A stretch of 64,000 nt of DNA, from the NCBI GenBank assembly GCA_963931925.1, contig OZ007575.1, positions 38,508,846 to 38,572,845 of the forward strand, in the 5' to 3' direction. A program made the translations under genes and the position numbers. This document shows positions 57,001-64,000 of this stretch, piece after piece. Under the pieces are notes generated by a model. That model did no database searches. It had not been told where the DNA came from and saw only the letters and a program-made list of their open reading frames with translations. Position 1 is the stretch's first letter; every line of letters begins with the position of its first letter. This DNA is from Onchidella celtica. Its lineage: Eukaryota > Mollusca > Gastropoda > Systellommatophora > Onchidiidae.

Positions 57001-59558
57001 TAATCTGATTGAAAACCTTTCCTGGGATGGAGAGAAGTGTGATTCCTCTGTAGTTACTACAATTGCTGAGGTCCCCTTTTTTTGGAAGCTTCACGAGGTG
57101 TCCTTCCTTCCAGTCCTTTGGAAACTTGCCTCCGATCCAAATCCTCGAGAATAGTGAGTGCAGACCCTCTGCAGCCCCAGCAGCATCTGCCTTCAGCGCC
57201 TCTGGTGGGATCTGATCTGGTCCAGCTGCCTTGCCTCGATTTAACTGCTTTATGGCATCACTAATCTCTGCTTGAGTCGGAGGGGCGCAACTGATCGGTA
57301 AATCATTTCTTGCGGGTAGAATGTCGGGTGGGTTGCTTGGTGGAGGTCTGTTCAAGAGGATGTTAAAATGTTCTATCCATCTTTTTGCCTGAGCTTCCTT
57401 TCCAAAAATAGCCTTCCTGTTGTAATCCTTGACAGGAACTTCAGGTTTTCCATATTTTCCAGTAAGAGTCTTTGTAGTCTGGTAGAGGATCCTCATGTGT
57501 CCTCCTGTTGCTGCCTTCTCTGCTAACATTCCTATGAACTCCTCTTTGTCTTTTTTAATTGATTTTTTGACCTCTTTAGCTGATGCTCGGTACTCTTCCT
57601 GGTTACCAACTCTTGAGCTTCTTGTACGACTTGCATTTACCTGTTCTTTTAGGTCTCTTCTTATCCTTATCAAGTCCAGTGATTTTTGACTGATCCATTC
57701 CTTGTGTTCCACTTTCTTTTCCCCAAGAACATCCTGACATGTCGATGTAAATACTCCTTTTACCTTAGCCCAGTGAGTCTCCAAATCTACTGTCTCTTCG
57801 AGGTCAACAAGGGGTTTGAATCTATTCCTCAGTGTCAGCTGGAACTCTTCCTTCTTGTCTCCATCCAGAAGGCTCACTTGAAACTTTCTCTCTTTGTTCC
57901 TGCTCTGGTACCTTGTTTCTTGAGGCGGAGTTTGAGTCTTGCCAGCAGCATGTGATGGTCAGATCCAACATCAGCTCCTCTCTGCACTATGACATCCTCC
58001 AGTGAGCGTCTGAATCGTCGGGTGATGCAAAAGTGGTCAATCTGGTTTTCAGTTACTCCATCCGGTGAAATCCAAGTGGCCTTATGGATCCTCTTGTGTG
58101 GGAATACTGAACCTCCAATCACATAGCTGTTAAATGCGCAGAAACTTGCAAACCGCTCTCCATTCTCATTCATTTGTCCCAAACCATTGCACCCCATAAT
58201 GTCCTCATACCCTGTATTGTCCTGTCCTATCTTGGCATTGGCGTCTCCCATTATAATGTTCACATCTTTTCTTGGCAATGTGTCAACTATTTCCTGAAGC
58301 TGGTTGTAGAAATCGTCCTTGTCCTCATCGGTTGCTTCATTTGTTGGTGCGTATATCTGCACAATGTTCATGTTGATGTTCTTGTTCTTTGTAGTAAATG
58401 ATGCCAATATAATTCTCCTTCCGTAGGGTTCCCATCCCCTCAGTGACCTTTGGGCTTGCTTGCTCAAGATGATCGCTACTCCTTCTGTATGCTTTTTGTC
58501 CTCCCTTCCAGAATACAAAATCTTTTCCCCAGAATCAAGTTGTTTCAGTCCGGACTGTATCCAGCGGGTCTCGCTAACTCCAAGTATGTGCAGTCTATAT
58601 CGCCTCATCTCCATTGTAACCTGGGCACTCTTTCCTGCTTCATACATGGAGCGGACATTCCACGACGCAATCCGGAGTGACTTGTTTGATGGAGGAGCAG
58701 TCAGGCCAGTGGAGTCCTTTCGGCTTTGTCCATTGTCCTTCATTGAATCTACAGGTGCAGATGCTCCCCCTTCTCCCAAGATAAAAGACTGATTTAAAGT
58801 ATTTGCTTGTGTTTCTGTAACTGGTTTATTTTTACAGGGTGGGTAGTTGGCCCACCGCCAACTGGCTCTTCTCGGGAGACCAGGACCTTTGCACCTTTAG
58901 TCGCCTCTTACGACACGCAGTATCACGTCAGATGTATTCTTTGCTGTCCCTCTTCTGCAAGAGGGCCCCGCATCTGCACGGGCGTTAAAATATCATACAT
59001 GCAACAAAAGCCCACACGAGGCCTACAGTTTCCATTTTTTAGTGAAGGCTCACAGCAGTGACATAGGGTTGAAAAATGTAAACAAATCATCCCCTTGTCC
59101 ATGGGTTAATGGCGATATCATATGCTTCACTGGCAATATAAAGTAAATTATGTCCATCCATAATTCAAACGTACTAACTACATTTTACCGAAGAAACCTG
59201 GTTCTATGCACTGTCTAGAATCTATTTCTTGTTGGATCTGGACGGTCTAAATTTAGATATAGATCTCAGTCACATAGAAGATGGAACGGACACTGGATGT
59301 GGAGGTGTCGAATTGGAAGAATTTAAATCTATTCTAGACTCTAGATCCAGTCCAGACCTAGAATCCTAGATCTAGTCTAGATCTAGAGTCTAGATTTAGA
59401 TCTACTGATCTAGAGTCTAGAATCTAAGCAGACACAGCCAATAAGTACACACCTATTCGGGGTAACATTTCCTCATCCTCTGAACACAGTGCCTGTATGA
59501 CCAAGATGGTCGCGATAAGGACTGTTATCCTACACATAGTCACCCAGATAGACATCAT
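44186..59558 (-). CDS. PCYOX1: Prenylcysteine oxidase, whole gene, 5 coding exons with two alternative first exons
   Basis: A FAD-dependent thioether oxidase that cleaves prenylcysteine, released when prenylated proteins are degraded, yielding cysteine, an isoprenoid aldehyde and hydrogen peroxide; in vertebrates it is lysosomal and lipoprotein-associated. Exons 59558-59453, 52027-51815, 51426-51252, 50389-50181 and 45018-44186 join to 1536 nt, 511 residues; using 55029-54933 first gives 508. All junctions are GT/AG and in phase. It has a signal peptide, the dinucleotide-binding motif IIGAGVSGTSAAYF and VFEAERVGGR for FAD. Later come KLVWRYGLDL, GGNKLIAVNLL, the large prenylcysteine-lyase-type domain and AAAMEMNVIGAKNVALLAYN near the end. 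The length matches the family (about 500). Both RTE copies sit in its introns. Confidence 0.92.
45019..45396 (-). other. PCYOX1: PCYOX1 intron 4, part next to exon 5
   Basis: Non-coding sequence up to the RTE insertion; nothing else recognised. Confidence 0.6.
45428..45578 (+). promoter_or_regulatory. Structured 5' UTR of the RTE element
   Basis: Four consecutive perfect short hairpins: CCCTCTT/AAGAGGG (45428-45445), GTCG/CGAC (45479-45493), GTTGGC/GCCAAC (45531-45547) and CTGTAA/TTACAG (45556-45578). All four are unchanged in copy 2 (reverse strand, about 58815-58965). Function unknown; an internal promoter, ribosome-entry or ribozyme role is possible. Confidence 0.6.
45614..48631 (+). pseudogene. 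RTE endonuclease-reverse transcriptase ORF, copy 1, with an in-frame stop
   Basis: One frame of 1006 codons with TAG at 46853-46855 where copy 2 has GAG, plus a 9-nt AEK duplication just after it. The first part is an APE-type endonuclease: LRIASWNVRSM, LSETRW, NIIMGDANAKIG and GSDHHMLL, giving the catalytic Asn, Glu, Asp and His. The second part is a reverse transcriptase: LVKLPKKGDLSNCSNYRGIT, DYEKAFDSINRETLW, GVRQGCLLSPFLF and the catalytic LDFADDLALL. A C-terminal basic tail (KRSRGRPRGTWRR) follows. The endonuclease resembles the RTE/BovB domain found in craniofacial development protein 2. It would nick target DNA and prime reverse transcription; the stop should prevent the full protein. 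Confidence 0.92.
48661..50180 (-). other. PCYOX1: PCYOX1 intron 4, part next to exon 4
   Basis: AT-rich intron sequence with no coding exon or clear element. Confidence 0.6.
50181..50389 (-). CDS. PCYOX1: PCYOX1 exon 4
   Basis: Starts after ATTTCAG with IYDFQDKGMAFTTVEDMLRA and ends after NNYGQTTSAHGFV in phase 1 before GTAGGT. 'NYGQ(S/T)T...FVGAVS' across this junction is a family hallmark. Confidence 0.93.
50390..51251 (-). other. PCYOX1: PCYOX1 intron 3
   Basis: AT-rich non-coding sequence; nothing recognised apart from A/T runs near 50730-50760. Confidence 0.6.
51252..51426 (-). CDS. PCYOX1: PCYOX1 exon 3
   Basis: Starts after CTGCAG. It encodes GLYGDSGIIFQTSDW and LAKLVWRYGLDLYTIQEWTK, the family's conserved 'KLVWRYG' region. 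It ends in phase 2 before a weak donor GTTTGA; the next exon restores the frame with an Arg codon. Confidence 0.9.
51427..51814 (-). other. PCYOX1: PCYOX1 intron 2
   Basis: AT-rich non-coding sequence; nothing recognised. Confidence 0.6.
51815..52027 (-). CDS. PCYOX1: PCYOX1 exon 2: FAD-binding motif
   Basis: Starts after TCATCAG and ends in phase 1 before GTAGGT. It encodes IIGAGVSGTSAAYFMRQLFG, then KIDVFEAERVGGRAAV and EYEAGASVIHNTNRYMVEF. This is the Rossmann GxGxxG loop, the acidic end of strand 2 and the GGR motif that holds FAD. Confidence 0.95.
52028..53152 (-). other. PCYOX1: PCYOX1 intron 1, exon-2-proximal part
   Basis: AT-rich non-coding sequence; nothing recognised. Confidence 0.55.
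53153..53345. repeat. PCYOX1: Tandem repeat, three units of 57-72 bp
   Basis: Units begin TCTTT at 53153, 53225 and 53289. They share 'GTGTCTG(C/T)..GACCCCAG(A/G)ACGTA' and 'ACAATAAAATCC'. They lie in PCYOX1 intron 1. Confidence 0.8.
53491..53841. mobile_element. TTAA-flanked MITE (351 bp)
   Basis: TTAA (53487-53490) then CTCATTTCTCCCC at the left; GGGGAGAAATGAG then TTAA (53842-53845) at the right. It has 13-bp perfect inverted ends, a TTAA duplication and no coding capacity. The right part has an internal direct repeat ATTCCCCGTTCGCGG. Confidence 0.85.
53875..54340. mobile_element. TTAA-class element copy, left part
   Basis: TTAA (53871-53874) is followed by CCCTTTCATGTTTAAACCGG. The sequence then parallels the inverted copy at 30427-32721 through 'CCAGTGTCCCCCAGTTT', 'GACATCACCAGGTAATCTTC', 'CAACAGGCCTGTTCCTCC' and the 'GTCTGTCTGTCTC' segment, without the Harbinger insertion. 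The far end was not located with confidence. Confidence 0.75.
54341..54763 (-). other. Unassigned open reading frame
   Basis: An open frame of 191 codons starts at 54763 and runs into the TTAA element copy (stop at 54188). The non-repeat part is varied rather than low complexity (for example FGEIFSSIKERTGWDLQIVS). No domain is recognised. It may be a remnant inside the transposon or chance. Confidence 0.3.
54933..55029 (-). CDS. PCYOX1: PCYOX1 first exon, downstream alternative (1b)
   Basis: MSLFLLIIGM followed by LSPVLLISLLCGVVAWQ gives a strong signal peptide, ending in FANI and a G that joins exon 2 in the same phase as exon 1a. The donor is TCG|GTAAGA. It lies between two copies of a TTAA-class element, so it could be a transposon-associated alternative promoter and exon. 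It could also be chance, although coding potential, signal peptide and phase all agree. Confidence 0.55.
55200..55477. mobile_element. TTAA-class element, third related copy, interrupted
   Basis: It shares 'ATGGTGCCTTTGTGTGGG', 'TTGTCTGTCTGTCTCAGTGG' and 'TTCATTCATTTCTCAAT' with the copies at 30.4-32.7 kb and 53.9 kb. It is broken at 55478 by a MITE and then by RTE copy 2; it resumes at 58997 with 'CATACATGCAACAAAAGCCC' and runs to about 59090, matching the order in the 30-kb copy. Confidence 0.72.
55478..55739. mobile_element. MITE (262 bp) with 26-bp perfect terminal inverted repeats
   Basis: The ends GGCGCTTTTTCGGTTGTTCC (continuing CACCCC) are perfectly inverted. The 8-bp duplication GATTCTTT lies at 55470-55477 and 55740-55747. 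The interior carries the 'tagctaccccggcggc' core shared with 29257-29782 and 29834-30089. Confidence 0.9.
55758..58984 (-). mobile_element. RTE-like non-LTR retrotransposon, copy 2 (3227 bp), in PCYOX1 intron 1
   Basis: Same family as copy 1, opposite orientation, sense with PCYOX1. The perfect 12-bp duplication TTAAAATATCAT lies at 55746-55757 and 58985-58996. The 3' tail is ATGATGAT. It is inserted into the third TTAA-class copy, just beside the MITE. Confidence 0.92.
55772..58779 (-). pseudogene. RTE endonuclease-reverse transcriptase ORF, copy 2, with a frameshift
   Basis: The endonuclease part (58779-57874, 301 codons) and the reverse transcriptase part (57877-55772, 701 codons) are in different frames, because one G is missing in AAAGAGAGAAAG relative to AAAGAGGAGAAAG in copy 1. 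Apart from this, all catalytic motifs listed for copy 1 are present, and the nonsense codon of copy 1 is GAG here. The apparent two-ORF layout with a GTGA overlap is therefore a product of the lesion. Confidence 0.92.
58997..59452 (-). other. PCYOX1: PCYOX1 intron 1, exon-1a-proximal part with a TCTAGA-rich tract
   Basis: The first about 95 bp continue the third TTAA-class copy. From about 59215 to 59432 the sequence is built from overlapping TCTAGA, AGATCT and CTAGAC words. Confidence 0.6.
59453..59558 (-). CDS. PCYOX1: PCYOX1 first exon, upstream alternative (1a)
   Basis: Starts ATG ATG. The hydrophobic stretch ITVLIATILVIQALC is followed by SEDEEMLPRI, a good signal peptide with a likely cut near ALCS. 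The last base G joins exon 2 in phase 1 to give LPRIGIIGAGVSG. The donor is ATAG|GTGTGT. An acidic linker just before the FAD motif is what the family usually shows, so this may be the main start. Confidence 0.72.
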
Positions 59559-59892
59559 AGAAGAAGCCGGGTATAAAGTACACGACAACACGCACCTAGC
59601 CTAAGCCTAAACAGGCAACAGACTTCGCACTAGTGAGACAAAAAGTTGGACGCTTTTTCTAATTCACGAAACAATATACATGTTATGCTATTAATTTTAA
59701 AACAGAGTGGAACTGAAACAAATATAATTACTTTTGTCATTAAAGATGACGGATAACATACATAGATTCAAAACGCGTCTTGGTAAACACATGTTTATTG
59801 CCATATAGTTTGAGTCGCCGTTTGTTATTTTACTTTTCAGTAATATTTTTGCCCAGAATACTGAGATCTGTCACAATTTAGCCTACGTATCC
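59559..59892. other. PCYOX1: Upstream flank and probable promoter region of PCYOX1
   Basis: No coding sequence recognised. It should contain the promoter for exon 1a, but no clear TATA box on the minus strand is seen. Confidence 0.45.
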
Positions 59893-59895
59893 TTA

Positions 59896-60810
59896 GGGTG
59901 CTTACAGAGGGAACGCTTGACGCTTAAGAAAGCGAGCGCGTGTAGACCAGCGCTTGAAATGTTTCTCATATTTCTCTAGTACCATTCAGAGACAACGCTT
60001 GTTCTATAGCGCTTGCTGTCTGTCGCGACGCTTGTAAAGCGTAAAGAATTGTTTGTTAATTCTTTCTCGCGTTTAAAGCGGCTAGGGTGTGTCGCCTGCA
60101 GAGAAGTTAGGCCTTTTTTCTTTTTTTTTACGTATGTGTACAGTAGTTTATTGAAGAGGTTAAGCTATGTTGTCTGCAGAGAAGTCAGGCCTAATGTGTA
60201 GCGCACAATAGTTTATTAATATTATAACCTCAACAAATGGATGTCGAATCGCTCATCACAGCTGTGCTAAGAATAAAGAATAAAAAGAAAAACTTCATTA
60301 CTTTAACACAGTGTCTGCATTACATTTTTTTAAACACTGAAAGTGAAGCTTGACTGGCGTGATGACAAGGCGTTCCTCTACCATTATGGGTTGATGCCAG
60401 TTGCACCAGGTCTTAATTATTTTAGGTTCTGTTTTTCCCAAGTTGTAATAAAATGTGTCGAGACTCATTTTCATGTATGGATGAAATCGGCTGGGGTGGT
60501 TTTTCAATCGAGGAAACAGGTGATGATATTCACCTTCTTCTCTTCGTTTCTGATGAATTTCATGAATAGCTATTCTCTTTCGTTTTCCGAGGATAAGTTT
60601 AGGTAAAACATTGTCCAGCAATAATAATTCGTCGTCAGACGAAGCCGCCATGGCGCCAAATCAACTCTCATTTTCAAATGGCGCCCAATGCAAGCGCTAG
60701 CGACAAGCGTTATCTGTGTGTCCCTCAATATTCAACAAGCACTTTTTAACAGGCGCTTACTTTCAAGCGCGAGCTTTCTCAAGCGTCAAGCGTTCTCTCT
60801 GTAAGCACCC
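59896..60810. mobile_element. PIF/Harbinger element (915 bp), non-autonomous
   Basis: The terminal inverted repeats begin GGGTGCTTACAGAG and continue GAACGCTTGACGCTT with two mismatches over about 40 bp. The 3-bp TTA duplication lies at 59893-59895 and 60811-60813. It contains a transposase N-terminal remnant. The arms are rich in AAGCGC-type words. Confidence 0.9.
60298..60651 (-). pseudogene. Harbinger transposase N-terminal remnant
   Basis: A 117-residue ORF starting MAASSDDELLLLDNVLPKLI. The segment REEGEYHHLFPRLKNHPSRF, then MSLDTFYYNL and PIMVEERLVIT, follows the N-terminal region of HARBI1/PIF transposases (helix-turn-helix part before the DDE domain). The catalytic DDE domain is absent. 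The protein could at most bind DNA. Confidence 0.75.
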
Positions 60811-60813
60811 TTA

Positions 60814-61640
60814 GCCTACGTATCCTTATGCGCGACGCGACGTTGAGTCGCTCGCGATTGTTGTCGCTCCAAAATCAATCAAGATGAGTAGTCATCTATA
60901 CTTACTATATATATTTGTGGACTTGAGATTTTTCGTTGCAAAAGGCTTCTGAACCACTCAACACTCAGACTTCAAATTTTATATGGTGCATCAGAATGGA
61001 TGTAAGGGTGCACAGTTTTTTAATAGAAGTCTCAAATCGGTGTTGTTGTTTTTTATTGGAAATTTATTGTTTCGCCATCATTTAGATCTATTTCGAGTCA
61101 TGGTTCGCCATTTTAAGGTTTCGTTATCGCTTCCTGCGATGTGTTCACTATCAAACACACTAACCCGTGCGCAAATCATGCTGTTGTACGGGATGCGCAG
61201 GGTGTCAACTCACAAAGGCAGAGCAGTAAGACTTATTTAAAAACAAACAAACAAAAATAAAATAAACAAATAGGAACAGGCCAGATGAAGCAGGTCCATA
61301 ATAACCACCCAGAACTGAAACCAATATTCAAACCGATTTATCCCGGGCAGGGCCGGGGACCTCAGCTAGTCTCCTTATACGCGACGCGACGTTCAGTCTC
61401 GAGCGACCATCGCGTGAGATCAAGTCATGTCGCGATCGTCGAGGTGGTCGCGTCAGACTGTCTGGAGGTGTGTCTGATTTAAAGCATAACCATTGGTCGA
61501 AATATCTTGCGTGTGCTGATTCATTGTGCGCACCATGTGTAGTACTTTTTCCTTGCACTACATACATCTTGAAAGTCTATCCCAATACCCACTACGCCAC
61601 TGTACAATAGATCATCTATTCAAATAATTGATTTAATGAA
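60814..61640. other. Flank with GC-rich direct repeat
   Basis: The phrases 'CCTTATGCGCGACGCGACGT' (60824-60843) and 'CCTTATACGCGACGCGACGT' (about 61373-61392) are direct repeats continuing into CGAGCGAC-like sequence. No gene recognised. Confidence 0.5.
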
Positions 61641-61950
61641 TGCAAACTTTGGATGAAGTTCTTACATACTTAAGACCATAGGGGAGCTGTTAGTACATCT
61701 TCTAATCTTATGAAAAAGTGTAGGGATAACCAAGGTAGCCGAACAAGAGTAATGAAGTAGGAAAAGAGACCAGATGTGCGATTATTTAAATGATTAAAAC
61801 AAATAAATGGGTATAAAATGCAAACTTTGAATGAAGTTCTCACATACATCAGACCAGAGAGGAAATTTACGTCTTCCAATTTTATGGAAAAGTGTAGCAG
61901 AAAAAGGGTAATGAAGTAGGAAAAGTGACCAGATAGCCGATTAAAAAAAC
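61641..61950. repeat. Tandem duplication, period about 178 bp
   Basis: 'TGCAAACTTTG(G/A)ATGAAGTTCT' occurs at 61641 and 61819. Both are followed by 'GACCA', 'AAAAGTGTAG' and 'GTAATGAAGTAGGAAAAG' in the same order. Confidence 0.85.
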
Positions 61951-63831
61951 AACAAAAGAACTCACCAAATTCCATCCGTAATATTCTGATGATAATGAAA
62001 TTTGAAAGTGTTACTGCCCTTCAAGCTGGCAAGCTTAACGACTTGAAGAAATGTTTTACGCACCTTGGAAATCGAAACAGGATAGTCATACAGTGGATAC
62101 CATATCACATTGTGTACCATCACCGCGTTAAAGAACTGCATGCACATTTCAATGATAGAAGGCCGATTACAGAATGATAACACGGACAAACGCGTTAGAA
62201 AAAAAACAAACAAAAATTCTACCAAGATTGAAAATGAAGGAACTAAACAAGCACGTGCATTCGACGCCAAGCCCCTGGAAAAGCATAAGGTGTCTAGTCA
62301 ACTCTCTAGAAATAAATAATCCATTCCTTGCTGATCCATCACGATGCTTTGCGAGTTGTACAAATGCAGAGTATGTAATCTCTCTCTTCAGTCCCTTCAA
62401 GCCACTCTTTTTACTTTTTAGTGGTAGTATCACGTATCCCCGGTAATTTACGATCAGAATTTGTAAGCTGCCCCATTGACAATTTGTTGTGGCTGAATGA
62501 TCTTATCTACGTCGCCATAAACGCGCTCAATCACCGTCAGCATCTCTGTTGCTCAGATTTGCACCACATCATCGGAACAGGTATTCTGACAGTTTGGCTA
62601 GTCTAGGTTTCAGCAGGTATCCGAAGAATAGGGATATGTACAGGTAGGCCTATATCGGTATCAGTTCGTCGATTCAATGCAAGAAGTGATTGTCTCATTA
62701 ATTTCATGTCAAAATGGGGATATTCACTTCTTCCGCTGAACCAACGAGTTGGTGTTAGTAGCATTTGTCTCCATGTAGGCCAGGCAGCAACAGGCTAAGG
62801 CCCCCGAAGAAAAGCAATTAAAGATCTCATTGATCTGTACCAGACTCACTTGGAGGCTCGTGGATGCCTCGTCGGATGTACCAGGCAAGTCAGACTCCTG
62901 ATTCCGGTGGCTGTGAACATTTCTAAATTCAGTTGACCATAATGAGAAGAATAAAAAATTGCTGTTTTCCTCTTAATAAGTAAAGATAAGGATGGCATTA
63001 TCGACACTATCAAATGCTACTTTCATGCATATTTAGGCCTGTGTTTTGGAAACAACCGTTTCCAGGGAATCTTCACGCACTGATCATGATTTGAGATCTG
63101 TAAAGGTATTCATATCGCATTGCGTACCAGAAGGACCGCGACGCATTGGCTATGGTCATGGTTTGACGAAGTAGGCCTATTTGGTGCCCTGTAGTGGACG
63201 TTCCCCTAGAACAAATACATCATAGCAAAGGGTCACCCAGGACAAATACTTCATTGTGAAAGTTCCCCCTTGCGTTTTGCCAAAAATGAAGATTTTCGAT
63301 AATTTTCACGTGAAGTCTTGAAAACTCGATGAAATTAATGTGACCATGAAAACCCCCGAATCCTAATTCTGTATCAAGAACAATTTTTTGCAGTTTTTTT
63401 AAAATAGTGTTGGGGATGACATGTACTTCGTCCTGGTGGGAGGGAGGGGGGTGGGGGGGGGGGGTAGGTGGCGTTTACTATGAAGTAAAAGATCCGGGGG
63501 AACAAATACTTTATAGCACCTTATCCCCCCCCCCCACTCCCCTCGGACCAGATACTATGAAGTAAACGCCCCTCCTCGGAACTTTTGCTTCATCACAAAT
63601 GTTCCCCTTAGAATAAAATCATGTACATTGAAGTATATGTTTCCGCCGACCAAATACTTGTACTACAAACGAAGTGTGTTAATTTATGAAGCCAATAAAT
63701 AAGGAAACGCATTTTACACTGCAGCCTATTTACGCATAATTTCAGAGATTTAAACCAGATTAAGAGAGAAATAAGAACGGACAAAGGAAGACCCGTGTAA
63801 CAATAGGCCTACTGCTGACAGTATACGCATG

Positions 63832-63862
<31 letters not shown>

Positions 63863-64000
63863 AGGCTACATGTAGGCCTATTTTATTAACAATAACCGTT
63901 TTGGATTCCTGTAATTGACGCAGTATATTAAGTGTTCGCCATTTTCATTTTGTGGCTGTGGAAGATGGCATGTGGCTTCGTAAGCTTGGTTATTCCCGGC
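61951..64000. other. Intergenic end of window
   Basis: No supported gene. It contains a diverged set of 'ACAAATACTTCAT' phrases (63200-63660), a G-run/C-run inverted repeat at about 63430-63575 and a (CAA)n microsatellite at 63836-63861. Confidence 0.5.

Noticed and set aside
55772..58779. RTE copy 2 read as a natural two-ORF element with a GTGA stop/start overlap
   Set aside because: Copy 1 keeps one continuous frame across the same point and has one more G, so the overlap is the result of a 1-nt deletion.
59095..59109. CCATGGGTTAA as the far terminus of the 53.9-kb TTAA element
   Set aside because: The adjoining 20 bp do not match the CCCTTTC end of the family, so the end is uncertain and was not used as a boundary.
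59570..59580. TATAAA near the PCYOX1 first exon as a TATA box
   Set aside because: The motif is in TATA orientation on the plus strand and only about 15 nt from the minus-strand ATG, so it does not suit the gene.

Overview
The window is a piece of an intron-rich animal genome: genes are split by GT/AG introns, coding density is low, and transposable elements are dense. The nuclear receptor belongs to the E78 (NR1E) type, best known from protostomes. The RTE-like elements, the many TACATGTAC and TAGGCCTA words and the long poly-C/poly-G runs suggest a marine invertebrate, perhaps a mollusc or other lophotrochozoan. The sequence alone does not fix the species.

Three protein-coding genes can be supported. 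(1) On the minus strand, 3389-24107, an E78/NR1E nuclear receptor reconstructs as eight coding exons with consistent GT/AG sites and phases, giving 533 residues. A 13.9-kb intron separates the N-terminal A/B exon from the DNA-binding-domain exons. (2) On the plus strand, 35470-36606, an intact single-exon coding region encodes a 378-residue C2H2 zinc-finger protein with an N-terminal and a C-terminal finger pair, like Ikaros/Hunchback proteins. A splice acceptor and a short upstream ORF precede it. (3) On the minus strand, 44186-59558, a prenylcysteine oxidase (PCYOX1-like) reconstructs as five coding exons. Two alternative first exons, at 59.5 kb and 55.0 kb, each encode a signal peptide and join exon 2 in the same phase.

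The rest is introns, intergenic DNA and mobile elements. Two nearly identical 3.2-kb RTE-like retrotransposons lie in opposite orientations inside PCYOX1 introns, each with a perfect 12-bp target duplication and each killed by a different small lesion. DNA elements include: a 1.45-kb foldback element carrying what looks like a captured exon of an SLC7 cationic amino acid transporter; a TTAA-class element split by a 1.55-kb Harbinger-like element that has its own coding remnant; a 0.9-kb Harbinger element with a transposase N-terminal remnant; a set of small elements with 8-bp duplications that share a core but not their arms; a TTAA MITE; and a 1-kb element with short terminal inverted repeats. 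Several diverged tandem repeats and at least ten C or G runs of 14-21 bases are scattered through the window.

The receptor and the zinc-finger gene are divergent, so their unseen 5' ends and promoters probably lie between about 24.2 and 35.4 kb, the region most heavily invaded by foldback and nested DNA elements. The zinc-finger gene and PCYOX1 converge, with candidate poly(A) signals near 37.33 kb and 44.13 kb. I saw no tRNA, rRNA, CRISPR array or prokaryotic-type operon.
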